A DNA stretch of 49,039 bases from Candidatus Nanopelagicales bacterium (GTDB taxonomy: Bacteria > Actinomycetota > Actinomycetes > S36-B12), in NCBI GenBank assembly GCA_017857175.1, contig JAFMDS010000010.1:1-49039 (forward strand). The letters are read 5' to 3'. Below, piece after piece: positions 18,743-28,210 of this stretch (position 1 is its first letter; every line of letters begins with the position of its first letter). The translations under genes and the position numbers were made by a program. The notes under the pieces were generated by a model, which was not told the origin of the DNA, ran no database searches, and saw nothing but the letters and a program-made list of their open reading frames with translations.

Positions 18743-19321
18743 TCAAGCTACCTCCTCGATCCGGTATATCGCGGCAAGAGGAACTACGACATTAATTCCT
18801 CGGCCAAGACTCGGATTGGGATGATGATTTCTCTCCACCATCTCAAGAAAGTCACTTCCCACCCTGATCAGTTGCCCAACATTGCCCACATTAGATGAGT
18901 TGATTCTGATGTTCGAGCCCGCGAGGTCCCTGAGCCAAGATCCAACCGTGCGTTCGCTGGAGCATTGCGGGTGATCGGACGACGCCAGACATGCGAGGCC
19001 TGAAATTTGATCGAGAGTATCCACACGAAGGTACATCGATTTCTGATTCCTCAGATGCATCCACTTACCGTCCCGACTGATCTCGATCAATTGCCCCGAG
19101 ATGGAGACCAATTCACCGAGACTTTGTTGTGAGTGCGTGGCCACATGAGCGTTGGCACAGGTAATCCACTGGCCAAGGGAGTCTCGCAACCTTCCAAGCA
19201 GCGTCACGGTTGACATTTCTGCCTCTGCCACCTCGAGCGCTTGCTCCAATGTCTCAAGATCCAACTCTGCCTGGACCACAGATTGAGCGTGCTTCCACAT
19301 CAGTTCTCCGGTGGTATCCAC
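18743..19321 (-). CDS. Conserved hypothetical protein, 192 aa
   Basis: Complete ORF in an otherwise unoccupied interval; C-terminal VGQLIRVGSDFLEMVERNHHPN...INVVVPLAAIYRIEEVA looks like a beta-rich domain; no confident family. Confidence 0.65.
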   Translation of the reverse strand: MDTTGELMWKHAQSVVQAELDLETLEQALEVAEAEMSTVTLLGRLRDSLGQWITCANAHVATHSQQSLGELVSISGQLIEISRDGKWMHLRNQKSMYLRVDTLDQISGLACLASSDHPQCSSERTVGSWLRDLAGSNIRINSSNVGNVGQLIRVGSDFLEMVERNHHPNPSLGRGINVVVPLAAIYRIEEVA

Positions 19322-19476
19322 TCCATGAGTCTCTCAATGGATTCCGTGTGCGGGAACCCGCGAAAATCCCCTGTTGATAACTCTCATGAAAAAATTCTTA
19401 TTTCCCTGTTTAGAAACCTGGACCACGGGGCATAACTGCATTACCAGCACAAACAAGGTGACTCTTCCCCCGGGAT

Positions 19477-19485
19477 TTATCCACA
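19477..19485 (+). promoter_or_regulatory. Second perfect TTATCCACA 9-mer, upstream of the DUF6459 gene
   Basis: cgggatTTATCCACAgatag; a related TGTTGATAA (complement TTATCAACA) lies at about 19372-19380. Confidence 0.5.
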
Positions 19486-19500
19486 GATAGTTCCCACTCC

Positions 19501-19531
19501 TTGACAAGGTTGCCTCATGTCGGCACATAAT
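19501..19531 (+). promoter_or_regulatory. Candidate sigma70-type promoter for the DUF6459 gene
   Basis: TTGACA at 19501-19506 and CATAAT at 19526-19531; 19-nt spacer is longer than ideal. Confidence 0.4.
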
Positions 19532-19540
19532 GCTTCTGAG

Positions 19541-19580
19541 GCAAATATAAGCAAACACAAGTAAACACAAGTATGTAAAG
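19541..19580. repeat. 10-bp-phased A-rich direct repeats in the 5' leader of the DUF6459 gene
   Basis: gcaaatata | agcaaacaca | agtaaacaca | agtatgtaaa | gg, then gaagagtcATG. Confidence 0.65.
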
Positions 19581-19588
19581 GAAGAGTC

Positions 19589-20188
19589 ATGACCACTCCA
19601 CTGATCCCCAACAGGGACTCCGCGAAATCATTGGAAAGCACCACTGAGCGCCATCTCACGATAGTTCGGGGAGACGCCACGGAATCCCATCAAGAATCCC
19701 AGCAAATCCCCCTGGCCCTCCAGTGGCAGATCGCACCTGGCGTGCCTGCCATGCGTCCCACTCAATCCGTGGGGCACGAGTCGCAACAGGGTTCTTCCGG
19801 AATGCCAAGCCACATTGAAGTGATCAATGACCAGGGAGAGATCGTCTCGCTTCCTCACCCCATGGTCTTTGCCAGCACCATGGCTCGCATGGTTTTTGAG
19901 GTCGGCTGCGGCGAACGCCCGGCCGCCCAACTCAACAAATGGGTAAGTCGAGGTCGACTGGCAACCCTTGGGCTGCGGGGGCAAAGCTACGCCCGACACC
20001 CAGCAACACGGTCCCAAAAAGGACTCTCGCGTCTGCGCAAAGTACGCGCCGTGCGAGCAATGCAGGTTGCCCCTGGCATATTTGAAACCAGCGCTGTCCT
20101 CGTGGGAACTGCACGCTCGCACGCTATTGCAATGCGTATGGAGGCCCGTGGCTCCCAATGGTTGCTTACCGCAATTGAAATGCGCTAG
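19589..20188 (+). CDS. Rv3235-family protein (DUF6459-like)
   Basis: C-terminal [35 protein letters not shown]...[44 protein letters not shown]; position next to secA as in mycobacteria. Confidence 0.78.
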   Translation: MTTPLIPNRDSAKSLESTTERHLTIVRGDATESHQESQQIPLALQWQIAPGVPAMRPTQSVGHESQQGSSGMPSHIEVINDQGEIVSLPHPMVFASTMARMVFEVGCGERPAAQLNKWVSRGRLATLGLRGQSYARHPATRSQKGLSRLRKVRAVRAMQVAPGIFETSAVLVGTARSHAIAMRMEARGSQWLLTAIEMR

Positions 20189-22944
20189 CCCCTCAGTTTG
20201 CGATTTGCCCTCTCAGCACGACGACGTTCGGCACGAGACGCATTCTCATTTACCTCAATGAATGCACCTTCACGGGTGTCGATGTCACCGTGGACAACAC
20301 CGCCGTCTTCATCGGGAGCTGAGTATTCCAAATGTTGTGGTCGCTCAGGCGCCAAACCTTTAGCGGCGATTTGCGGAGCCACACCCGACACCGCGGACGC
20401 ATCAACCAGTGAGTCGATAGCTTCAGCGGTTTCCTCGGATACCTCTGGCTTCACCTGCACCTCAACATGGAACAGGTATCCGACCGTTTCCTCTTTGATG
20501 GAATCCATCATGGCCGTGAATAAATCAAATCCTTCACGCTGGTATTCGATCAGCGGATCACGCTGAGCCATCGCGCGCAACCCAATTCCATCCCGCAAAT
20601 AATCCATTTCATAGAGATGCTCACGCCACTTGCGATCAAGCACAGAGAGAATGACGCGGCGTTCTAGTTCGCGAGTTACCTCCTCCCCTAATTCCTCTTC
20701 TCGCTTGTCATAAGCCTGCTCAGCATCGGACACGAGCTCGGCTGTCAGAAGGTCAGAGCTCAAGCCACTGACTGAGCCGCCGGACTCTTCAATGATGTCA
20801 TCTAAGGAGGCATGAACAGGGTAAAGCTGGCGTAGCGCCTCCCACATGCGATCAAGATCCCATGACTCCGGGTAACCCTCAGCCGTAGCAGCGGTCACAT
20901 ATCCCTTAATCGTATCCGCGATGAAAGTGCGAACCTGCTCCTCAATATTCTCACCTTGGAGCACACGACGTCGTTCATCGTAAATAACGAGACGCTGGCG
21001 ATTAAGCACATCGTCGTACTTGAGAACATCCTTACGAATTTCAAAGTTTTGGGATTCAACTTGGCTCTGAGCAGAACGAATTGCATTAGAAACCATTTTT
21101 GCTTCAATGGGAACGTCGTCAGGCACATTGAACCGGCGTAGGAATGCATCGACCATATCGGCTTTAAACAAACGCATCAGGTCGTCTTCGAGTGACAGAT
21201 AGAACTGCGATTCTCCTGGGTCACCTTGGCGCCCTGAACGCCCACGGAATTGGTTGTCAATGCGACGGGACTCGTGGCGCTCAGTGCTCAAAACGTAGAG
21301 ACCACCAAGGTCCACCACTTCTTCATGTTCTTTGCGCACCGCGGCCTCAGCGGCAGCCAACGCAGGCTTCCAGGCCATTTCATAGCCTTCTGGATCCTCA
21401 ACAGGATCTATCCCCTTGCGGGTCAGATCCATGGCCGCAAGTGATTCAGAGTTTCCACCCAGCATAATGTCGGTTCCACGACCGGCCATATTGGTCGCCA
21501 CCGTCACGGCGCCCTTGCGCCCCGCCATCGCGACAATGGCGGCTTCACGCTCATGCTGCTTGGCGTTGAGTACCTCGTGCGGGATGCCATTCTTTTTCAA
21601 CATTGCTGAAAGTTCTTCAGATTTATCAACGCTCGTGGTGCCAATCAAAATGGGTTGGCCTGTTGCATGACGTTCAATGATGTCGGCTAGAACTGCATCA
21701 TGCTTCGCTTGGGCCGTGCGGAAGATGAGGTCAGGATTGTCGATACGAACCATGTCACGATTGGTTGGAATAGGGACAACGCCCAAATCGTAAATCTGGT
21801 TGAACTCGGAGGCCTCGGTCATGGCGGTACCCGTCATGCCACCGAGTTTGTCGTACAAGCGGAAGAAATTTTGCAATGTCACTGTTGCAAGTGTTTGGTT
21901 TTCAGCCTTAATTTCAACGCCCTCTTTGGCCTCAATCGACTGATGGAGGCCTTCGTTGTACCGGCGACCTTTAAGAATTCGCCCAGTGTGCTCGTCAACG
22001 ATGATTACTTCGCCGTCCATGACAACGTAGTCACGATCTTTGCGGAATAGCTCTTTAGCGCGAATTGAATTATTCAGGTATCCAACCAGTGGGGTGTTCA
22101 CTGTGTCGTAAAGATTGTCAATTCCGAGTTCATCTTCGACGACATCGATGGCTGACTCAAGAACACCAACGGTCTTCTTCTTTTCATCAACTTCGTAGTG
22201 CTCATCCCTGTTGAGTTTGCGCGCAATGCGTGCAAACTCCGCGTACCAGTCTGTCGCTTGGTCTGCAGGGCCACTGATGATCAGGGGTGTTCGGGCCTCA
22301 TCGATCAGAATGGAGTCGACCTCATCAACGATTGCAAAATTGTGGCCGCGCTGGACCATTTCTTCGGCGCTCCACGCCATGTTGTCACGCAAATAATCGA
22401 AGCCAAATTCGTTGTTTGTGCCGTAGGTTATGTCCGCGGCGTAGGCTTCGCGACGCTGTGCCGAGGACATGTTGTTCAGAATCGTTCCGACACTTAACCC
22501 GAGGAACCTGTGAACTCGACCCATCCATTCGGAGTCACGTTCAGCCAAGTAATCATTCACCGTGACAACGTGTACGCCTTTGCCTGAAATCGCATTGAGG
22601 TATGCGGGCAAGGTAGCAACGAGGGTCTTGCCTTCACCCGTTCGCATTTCTGCGATGTTCCCGAGGTGCAGTGCCGCACCGCCCATGATCTGGACGTCGT
22701 AGTGGCGCTGACCCAATGTTCGCTTGGAAGCCTCACGGACCGTGGCAAAGGCCTCGGGCATCAGATCATCAAGAGACTCTCCCGCGGCATATCGTTCCCT
22801 GAACTCTGCGGTTAGCGCCTTGAGTTCGTCATCTGTGAGGTCAACAAAGTCGGCTTCTATGGCATTAACGGCCCGCGAGATTCCCTCTAACTTTCGAAGG
22901 ACTTTGCCTTCTCCCGCCCGAAGGATCTTGTCAAGAACTCCCAC
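20185..22944 (-). CDS. secA: Preprotein translocase ATPase SecA
   Basis: ORF 20185..22959; likely GTG start at 22944 ([22 protein letters not shown]) after [86 protein letters not shown]. Confidence 0.98.
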   Translation of the reverse strand: MGVLDKILRAGEGKVLRKLEGISRAVNAIEADFVDLTDDELKALTAEFRERYAAGESLDDLMPEAFATVREASKRTLGQRHYDVQIMGGAALHLGNIAEMRTGEGKTLVATLPAYLNAISGKGVHVVTVNDYLAERDSEWMGRVHRFLGLSVGTILNNMSSAQRREAYAADITYGTNNEFGFDYLRDNMAWSAEEMVQRGHNFAIVDEVDSILIDEARTPLIISGPADQATDWYAEFARIARKLNRDEHYEVDEKKKTVGVLESAIDVVEDELGIDNLYDTVNTPLVGYLNNSIRAKELFRKDRDYVVMDGEVIIVDEHTGRILKGRRYNEGLHQSIEAKEGVEIKAENQTLATVTLQNFFRLYDKLGGMTGTAMTEASEFNQIYDLGVVPIPTNRDMVRIDNPDLIFRTAQAKHDAVLADIIERHATGQPILIGTTSVDKSEELSAMLKKNGIPHEVLNAKQHEREAAIVAMAGRKGAVTVATNMAGRGTDIMLGGNSESLAAMDLTRKGIDPVEDPEGYEMAWKPALAAAEAAVRKEHEEVVDLGGLYVLSTERHESRRIDNQFRGRSGRQGDPGESQFYLSLEDDLMRLFKADMVDAFLRRFNVPDDVPIEAKMVSNAIRSAQSQVESQNFEIRKDVLKYDDVLNRQRLVIYDERRRVLQGENIEEQVRTFIADTIKGYVTAATAEGYPESWDLDRMWEALRQLYPVHASLDDIIEESGGSVSGLSSDLLTAELVSDAEQAYDKREEELGEEVTRELERRVILSVLDRKWREHLYEMDYLRDGIGLRAMAQRDPLIEYQREGFDLFTAMMDSIKEETVGYLFHVEVQVKPEVSEETAEAIDSLVDASAVSGVAPQIAAKGLAPERPQHLEYSAPDEDGGVVHGDIDTREGAFIEVNENASRAERRRAERANRKLRG

Positions 22945-23084
22945 AATTGAACCTTCCACAAATAACGATTAGATAAAGACAGCACCGCCATCGTAGTTGC
23001 CCACCATTTTCGGCCGGCGACCGGATTTCCACAGTGCCCAACGAGCCCCTTTTGACCCGATCCCTTAGCCTGTAGAACGGGTTC

Positions 23085-23795
23085 ATGCAGAGAATTAAGC
23101 TTGAAATCAACCCTGGAATGAAACCTGGAATCCTGAGCGATATCGCCGACTTGGTTTTAGGTCGACGATGCGTCGGCTGCAATGAGGGCGGAACAATTCT
23201 CTGCCCTGAGTGCGATGCGCACATCAAAGGACACTCGCACATCGCTCGAGATTTTCGTTTTGATGAGATCCAAGAGGGTCTAAGAATCCCGCTCGCGGTC
23301 GCCTGCGTGTACGCGCCGCCCATGAGCACACTCATTTACAGTTACAAGGACGCACATGTTCCTGCTTTGGCGCCCGTCCTGTCCAGATACCTCGAAAGTG
23401 CCCTTGATGAACTTTCCACGTCCGGCGTGCCGAAAGCAACTCTTACCCCCATCCCAACCCGCAGCGCAGCGATTCGACGTAGAGGTTTTGACGCGATGGA
23501 GCTTATTTCGAGGAACTTGATCAAGCGAGGTCATGTTGTTGAGCACATGCTGACCGACAATCGGACCGCGGGACACTCGAAGGCATTAGATTCACGTTCT
23601 CGATCACGTGAAGTCCAGGATGCATTTGCCATTACACCAACTACGCAGCGACTAATCAAGAAGGCGAACCCCATCATTATTTTTGACGATGTAACAACAA
23701 CCGGGTCCACATTGAAGGAGGCCGCCATGACTCTCATGCAGGCCGGTGTGCAGATTGTCGGAGTGGCCGCGATCGCGGGTGCCCGTAAACGCTAG
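23085..23795 (+). CDS. comFC: ComF-family phosphoribosyltransferase (ComFC-like)
   Basis: GRRCVGCNEGGTILCPECDAHI zinc finger; PIPTRSAAIRRRGFDAMELISRNL; PIIIFDDVTTTGSTLKEAAMTL PRPP loop. Confidence 0.9.
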   Translation: MQRIKLEINPGMKPGILSDIADLVLGRRCVGCNEGGTILCPECDAHIKGHSHIARDFRFDEIQEGLRIPLAVACVYAPPMSTLIYSYKDAHVPALAPVLSRYLESALDELSTSGVPKATLTPIPTRSAAIRRRGFDAMELISRNLIKRGHVVEHMLTDNRTAGHSKALDSRSRSREVQDAFAITPTTQRLIKKANPIIIFDDVTTTGSTLKEAAMTLMQAGVQIVGVAAIAGARKR

Positions 23796-23804
23796 GGGCA
23801 GGCC

Positions 23805-25547
23805 TTAGCCAGGGTAGCTCGCGGTGACTCCCCGGACCCGTTGTAGCCAAGTCCCCGATGAGTTCTCATAAACCAAACCATCAGCAGCCGCAACTAACGT
23901 GGGCAGGCCTGGGGCTGCAGCAATCGACACCGGATCCTCAGGTGCACCTTGTGCTGACACCTCACCTCTGGCGAGGTCAACTTCAAAAACCTGCAACGCA
24001 CCAGCACTCTCGCTACCAATAAGTGCGATCGTGTTCGAACTTGACCACGCAAGGCTTACAACATCCGTGAGCCGCGATTCAACCCGAATTGGCTCTTCAA
24101 GAACGATCTTGGTGATATTCACGCTTGACGGGCGCGTCACTCGTGCAATTAGAACAACGGAACCCGCACCTCGATCAACAATTAACGCTGCACGCGAACT
24201 GTCTCGAGATGGAAATACTCCAAGAAGCGTGTCTTCATCCGCTAGCCCCTGCACTTCAATGGGAAACCTTTGCCCGGATGGGCCAATCGAATAGAGCACA
24301 CCTAGTGCATCGACAAACCAAGTATTGACCGCGCCATCGAATGCGACGGAACGAGAGTTGTCTGCTTCAGGCTGCGCTTGAGCGGTCGAGCCAACCAGTA
24401 GCCGTGACGTGAGCATTTCCCCGTCGCCATTCAGGCCCGCCATTCGACTTCCGTCACGTGAGACCGTCATCATGACAAGACCCAAGTCTTGTATTCCAAA
24501 GGCGCCCGCTACCCCAAAGTTTCCTTCAGGCGTCAGTCGGATAACACCAGTGCTGGTCGAGACATATCCATTTGCGTTTCGGGGAAGTCCACTTGGATCA
24601 ACCGAAGGCCACGCATCACGGGACTGTGGACTTTGCACGCCAGGGACCACCAGCGGTGCGCCGCCCGCGAGCACTTCCACCGCCTGAATCTCCGGGAGCT
24701 GGCGCAAAGTCCACACAATTTGTTGTGACATGGCAACCCTGGCTGCGTCTGAAGAGAATTCGGTCGCCTGCGGCAGGCTCACGCGAGCAATGCCGTTTTC
24801 AATCGGCACAGCTTCTACTTCAAGTTGAACCCCTTCAGGGAATCCAGTTCGCACCGCGGGTCGCAGCCACGCGTTGGGACCTTCGAGCAAACGTTGCACC
24901 AATGTGGTCGCAAGAGCCGGGCCAATCACTGGGATGAGTCGGGGATCAGGAACCAAGGTTTCGAAACTGGGATTGAAAAAATACACCGAATAACTGCGGT
25001 ATGCACGGTTCACATCAAAGGAAGAAAGCAGCAAGCCTTCAGGTGCACGATTGATGCGCCATTCCCCGCCACGTTGAGTCAGAAAGAAACTTGTTCGCAA
25101 CTCTGTACCCACAGGCTCAACAGCAAACCTGCCGATATCCGAGATACGTCCGGTCAATGTTGAACTCATCAATACCGCTGAACCTGCTTCCACCAGGGTC
25201 GGCGCACCTTCGTAGACAGCAACACCTGCGGACGGGTCCCACGTTGTGGCCGCTTCAGATGTTAAGTAGCTCCGCGCAACCGCATGATCGCTGTCAAATG
25301 ATGCAGATGCTTCAAGGAATCCCTGCACAATTTCCGTTGGGTTCATTCCTTCCCGGGGTGGACGGGCGATGACCCTAATAAATTGGTCGGCACTGTTGTT
25401 GGCAACTAGTTGACCTTGCTCAACAGGACCCGCGGTGGGAACTTGCGCGACCAACGAGGTAGGAACATTCGAGCATGACGAGAGAAGGGCCAACAAGAAT
25501 CCGAGCATGATGAGTCGCTGCGCCACGGAACGGGACAAAATCATCAC
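23805..25547 (-). CDS. lpqB: LpqB-type lipoprotein (beta-propeller and GerMN-like domains)
   Basis: Lipobox MLGFLLALLSSCSNVPTS; directly downstream of mtrB; NGIARVSLPQATEFSSDAARVAMSQQIVWTLRQLPEIQAVEV. Confidence 0.92.
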   Translation of the reverse strand: MMILSRSVAQRLIMLGFLLALLSSCSNVPTSLVAQVPTAGPVEQGQLVANNSADQFIRVIARPPREGMNPTEIVQGFLEASASFDSDHAVARSYLTSEAATTWDPSAGVAVYEGAPTLVEAGSAVLMSSTLTGRISDIGRFAVEPVGTELRTSFFLTQRGGEWRINRAPEGLLLSSFDVNRAYRSYSVYFFNPSFETLVPDPRLIPVIGPALATTLVQRLLEGPNAWLRPAVRTGFPEGVQLEVEAVPIENGIARVSLPQATEFSSDAARVAMSQQIVWTLRQLPEIQAVEVLAGGAPLVVPGVQSPQSRDAWPSVDPSGLPRNANGYVSTSTGVIRLTPEGNFGVAGAFGIQDLGLVMMTVSRDGSRMAGLNGDGEMLTSRLLVGSTAQAQPEADNSRSVAFDGAVNTWFVDALGVLYSIGPSGQRFPIEVQGLADEDTLLGVFPSRDSSRAALIVDRGAGSVVLIARVTRPSSVNITKIVLEEPIRVESRLTDVVSLAWSSSNTIALIGSESAGALQVFEVDLARGEVSAQGAPEDPVSIAAAPGLPTLVAAADGLVYENSSGTWLQRVRGVTASYPG

Positions 25548-27238
25548 ATCTCACTCCTCATCCATGGCGGCTCCCCCAGGTGATTGAAATCATTCACGGT
25601 ATGCATCCGCAGAGAGGACGTGTCATCACGACGCGATTGATGATCGCGATCATCGCGATCATCGCGATCATCGCGTTCATCCCCGAGCGCCAATGCGGGC
25701 GAATAGATTGTTGCACCCGCCTGACGGGGCAGCGTTAAGCGGAAACAAGCACCAATGCCGGGTTCACCCCAAGCCTCCAACCATCCCGCATGCAGTCGAG
25801 TGTCTTCTAGTGCGATGGCAAGCCCCAGTCCAGTGCCACCGGTGGTTCGCGCACGTGCTTTATCTGCTCGCCAGAATCGACTGAAAACCAAACTTGCTTC
25901 TCCCGGGTGCAGGCCGACGCCATAATCTCGAACCGTTAAAGAGACCGCCGATTCATTGCCTGCTAATTCGACGGATACCCCAACTTCATTGGCATGTTCA
26001 ATCGCGTTGTCGACCAAGTTCCGCACCACCCGATCAATACGACGAGGATCACACTCGACAAGACACGGCCTTTCATATGCAGCGAAACGCACCCTGAGAT
26101 TATTGCGCTCAGCGAGTGGCTCAGTGCTTGTGATTACCCGTTCAATGAGTGGCACCAAGTCGATGCGCTCAAGGTCCAAGACAGCTGCGCCAGCATCAAA
26201 CCTGCTGATCTCTAGCAAATCCACCAGCAATGCCTCGAATCGATCGAGTTGGTTTTGCAATAACTCCACAGAGCGCGACGTTGCTGGGTCAAATTGACTT
26301 CTATCCTCGTACATAACATCAGCTGCCATGCGAATCGTTGTCAGTGGAGTTCGAAGTTCATGTGAAACATCCGACACGAATCGCTGTTGCACCAGTGACA
26401 ACTCTTCAAGCTGGCGAATTTGTGTAGCTAGATTTTTTGCCATCTCATTAAAGGATTGAGCCAATTGCGCGAGGTCGTCTTCCTTCTTGACCTGCATGCG
26501 CTCTGACAACTTGCCCGAAGCGAAGCGTCGTGCGATTCGGGCCGCCTCCCGAACGGGAACCACTACCTGACGCGTTACGAGCAAAGTCACAATCGCGACT
26601 AAAAGCACCAAGACGATTCCGGTGCCCACAACGGAGCTTGAGACTAGATCAAGGGTTTCCTGCTCCTGGGCGAGTGGGAATAGGTAGTACAACTCATAGG
26701 GTCCCACGGTGGGAACGGTCAGTGGCGCCCCAACGATCAAACCTGGGACACTTCGACCGTCAAGAAACACGATCGGCGCGAACGTCCACGATTGGCGCTG
26801 GGTCCCTTGAATCGAATCCCTCAATTCGATTGGGATACTAGAAACTGCTACTAGGTTTGTTCCGCGCTCTGGAGCATCATCGTCCCCATTGGATGAAAGC
26901 AGCAGCACCTCAAATGTCGCCGGCGAACCCGACCTCGAACCTAACGTCGTGATGACGCTATCGACCAAGCGAGATGGTGACGGGGTGGCCGGACCCGTGT
27001 TAGCTGCATCGAGTAATCGCTGTGCTTCACCTAAACCTGCTGATGCCTCTCCCACCGAGGCCGTTTCCTTCGCATCTAAGAGACCGGTTGTTACCCGTGA
27101 CAATAGAGAGAACCCCAACACGGTGACAACGATCGAACTCAAAATCAACGTGGACATAGTCACTCGGAAAAGTAGAGATCTGCGCCACAGTCTGCGCAGT
27201 GCCCGAAACGGACTAAAAATCGCCCTGAAAATGATCAT
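25544..27238 (-). CDS. mtrB: Sensor histidine kinase MtrB
   Basis: VQQRFVSDVSHELRTPLTTIRMAADVMYEDR (H box), VRNLVDNAIEHANEVGV (N box), DYGVGLHPGEASLVFSRFWRADKARARTTGGTGLGLAIALED; operon with mtrA and lpqB. Confidence 0.95.
   Translation of the reverse strand: MIIFRAIFSPFRALRRLWRRSLLFRVTMSTLILSSIVVTVLGFSLLSRVTTGLLDAKETASVGEASAGLGEAQRLLDAANTGPATPSPSRLVDSVITTLGSRSGSPATFEVLLLSSNGDDDAPERGTNLVAVSSIPIELRDSIQGTQRQSWTFAPIVFLDGRSVPGLIVGAPLTVPTVGPYELYYLFPLAQEQETLDLVSSSVVGTGIVLVLLVAIVTLLVTRQVVVPVREAARIARRFASGKLSERMQVKKEDDLAQLAQSFNEMAKNLATQIRQLEELSLVQQRFVSDVSHELRTPLTTIRMAADVMYEDRSQFDPATSRSVELLQNQLDRFEALLVDLLEISRFDAGAAVLDLERIDLVPLIERVITSTEPLAERNNLRVRFAAYERPCLVECDPRRIDRVVRNLVDNAIEHANEVGVSVELAGNESAVSLTVRDYGVGLHPGEASLVFSRFWRADKARARTTGGTGLGLAIALEDTRLHAGWLEAWGEPGIGACFRLTLPRQAGATIYSPALALGDERDDRDDRDDRDHQSRRDDTSSLRMHTVNDFNHLGEPPWMRSEM
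25640..25684. repeat. 9-bp tandem repeat (ATCATCGCG) in the mtrB 3' end, generating overlapping GATCGCGATC palindromes
   Basis: atgatcgcg atcatcgcg atcatcgcg atcatcgcg ttcatcccc; encodes DERDDRDDRDDRD at the MtrB C-terminus. Confidence 0.9.
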
Positions 27239-27266
27239 CGTGTATCGCCTAGTGAAAGTACACGAA

Positions 27267-27995
27267 CTACATCGGTCCAGCTTTGTAACCTACGCCGCGA
27301 ACGGTAAGAACGATGTCAGGCCGTTCGGGGTCATGTTCAATCTTGGCTCTCAAACGCTGCACGTGGACATTCACTAGACGCGTATCCGCCGAATGGCGGT
27401 AGCCCCATACTTCTTCGAGCAGCGCTTCTCGGGAAAAAACCTGCCCTGGCTTGCGAGCCAGACACACGAGCAGATCGAACTCCAGCGGCGTGAGCGCGAG
27501 GACTTCGTCGCCCCTGCGCACCGTGTGCCCAGTGACATCGATGGTGACATCGGAAATCTCAAGCTCTTGAATTGCGACATCATCATTGCGTCGCATGCGA
27601 GCCCTGATTCTGGCAACAAGTTCTTTTGGCTTAAAAGGCTTAACGATGTAGTCATCTGCACCGGATTCCAAGCCGACCACGACATCGACGGTGTCACTCT
27701 TGGCCGTCAGCATAACTATTGGAGTTCCCGATTCCGCCCTGATCAACCTGCACACCTCAACGCCATCACGACCGGGCAACATCAGGTCAAGGAGCACAAT
27801 GTCCGGACGCGAATCACGGAATACACGCAATGCCTCGGAGCCGTCGGAGCAGAAAACCGGCTCGAATCCCTCGCCGCGCAACACGATGCCCAACATTTCT
27901 GCCAGTGCCAGATCATCATCGACCACAAGCACTCGACCACGGGTCAAAGGCGGCAGCTCGTGGGAGCCGAAGGCTCCACCTGGTGACATTGTCAT
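27267..27995 (-). CDS. mtrA: Response regulator MtrA (OmpR family)
   Basis: RVLVVDDDLALAEMLGIVLRGEGFEPVFCSDGSEALRVFRDSRPDIVLLDLMLPGRDG...DYIVKPFKPKELVARIRARMRR; C-terminal winged helix VHVQRLRAKIEHDPERPDIVLTVRGVGYKAG. Confidence 0.96.
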   Translation of the reverse strand: MTMSPGGAFGSHELPPLTRGRVLVVDDDLALAEMLGIVLRGEGFEPVFCSDGSEALRVFRDSRPDIVLLDLMLPGRDGVEVCRLIRAESGTPIVMLTAKSDTVDVVVGLESGADDYIVKPFKPKELVARIRARMRRNDDVAIQELEISDVTIDVTGHTVRRGDEVLALTPLEFDLLVCLARKPGQVFSREALLEEVWGYRHSADTRLVNVHVQRLRAKIEHDPERPDIVLTVRGVGYKAGPM

Positions 27996-28015
27996 GCCCC
28001 TATGGTGTCACCCTT

Positions 28016-28065
28016 GAGGACCTCCTGCACGAGGACCTGCGAATCACCTCATAAATCACCTCATC
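28016..28065. repeat. Two sets of direct repeats in the mtrA 5' leader
   Basis: gaggacct at 28017-28024 and 28031-28038; tandem aatcacctcata/aatcacctcatc at 28042-28053 and 28054-28065. Confidence 0.75.
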
Positions 28066-28138
28066 AAATAAGGGAAATACGGTGTATTCCTTCGTGGCGA
28101 AGACCCATAAGTCCGTCCCATTGGGATCCGGATCCGTT

Positions 28139-28181
28139 CAAAAAAGGGGCCGGGCCCGCCCCATTGACCGAGGCGGGCCCA
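28139..28181 (-). terminator. Rho-independent-type terminator downstream of sahH
   Basis: On minus: GGGCCCGCC-TCGGTCAATGG-GGCGGGCCC (perfect 9-bp stem) then GGCCCC and T6. Confidence 0.75.
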
Positions 28182-28210
28182 ACTTGTTAAGCAGTGACTT
28201 GCTCGTTCGC

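Noticed and set aside
18400-19590. Cluster of TTATCCACA boxes considered as chromosomal oriC
   Set aside because: Only two perfect boxes and no dnaA/dnaN/gyrB/parAB/rpmH context; regulatory DnaA sites are a better hypothesis.
19628-20158. 176 aa minus-strand ORF opposite the DUF6459-like gene
   Set aside because: Complementary to a gene with recognisable family signature and good start/RBS; the minus-strand frame shows no motif.
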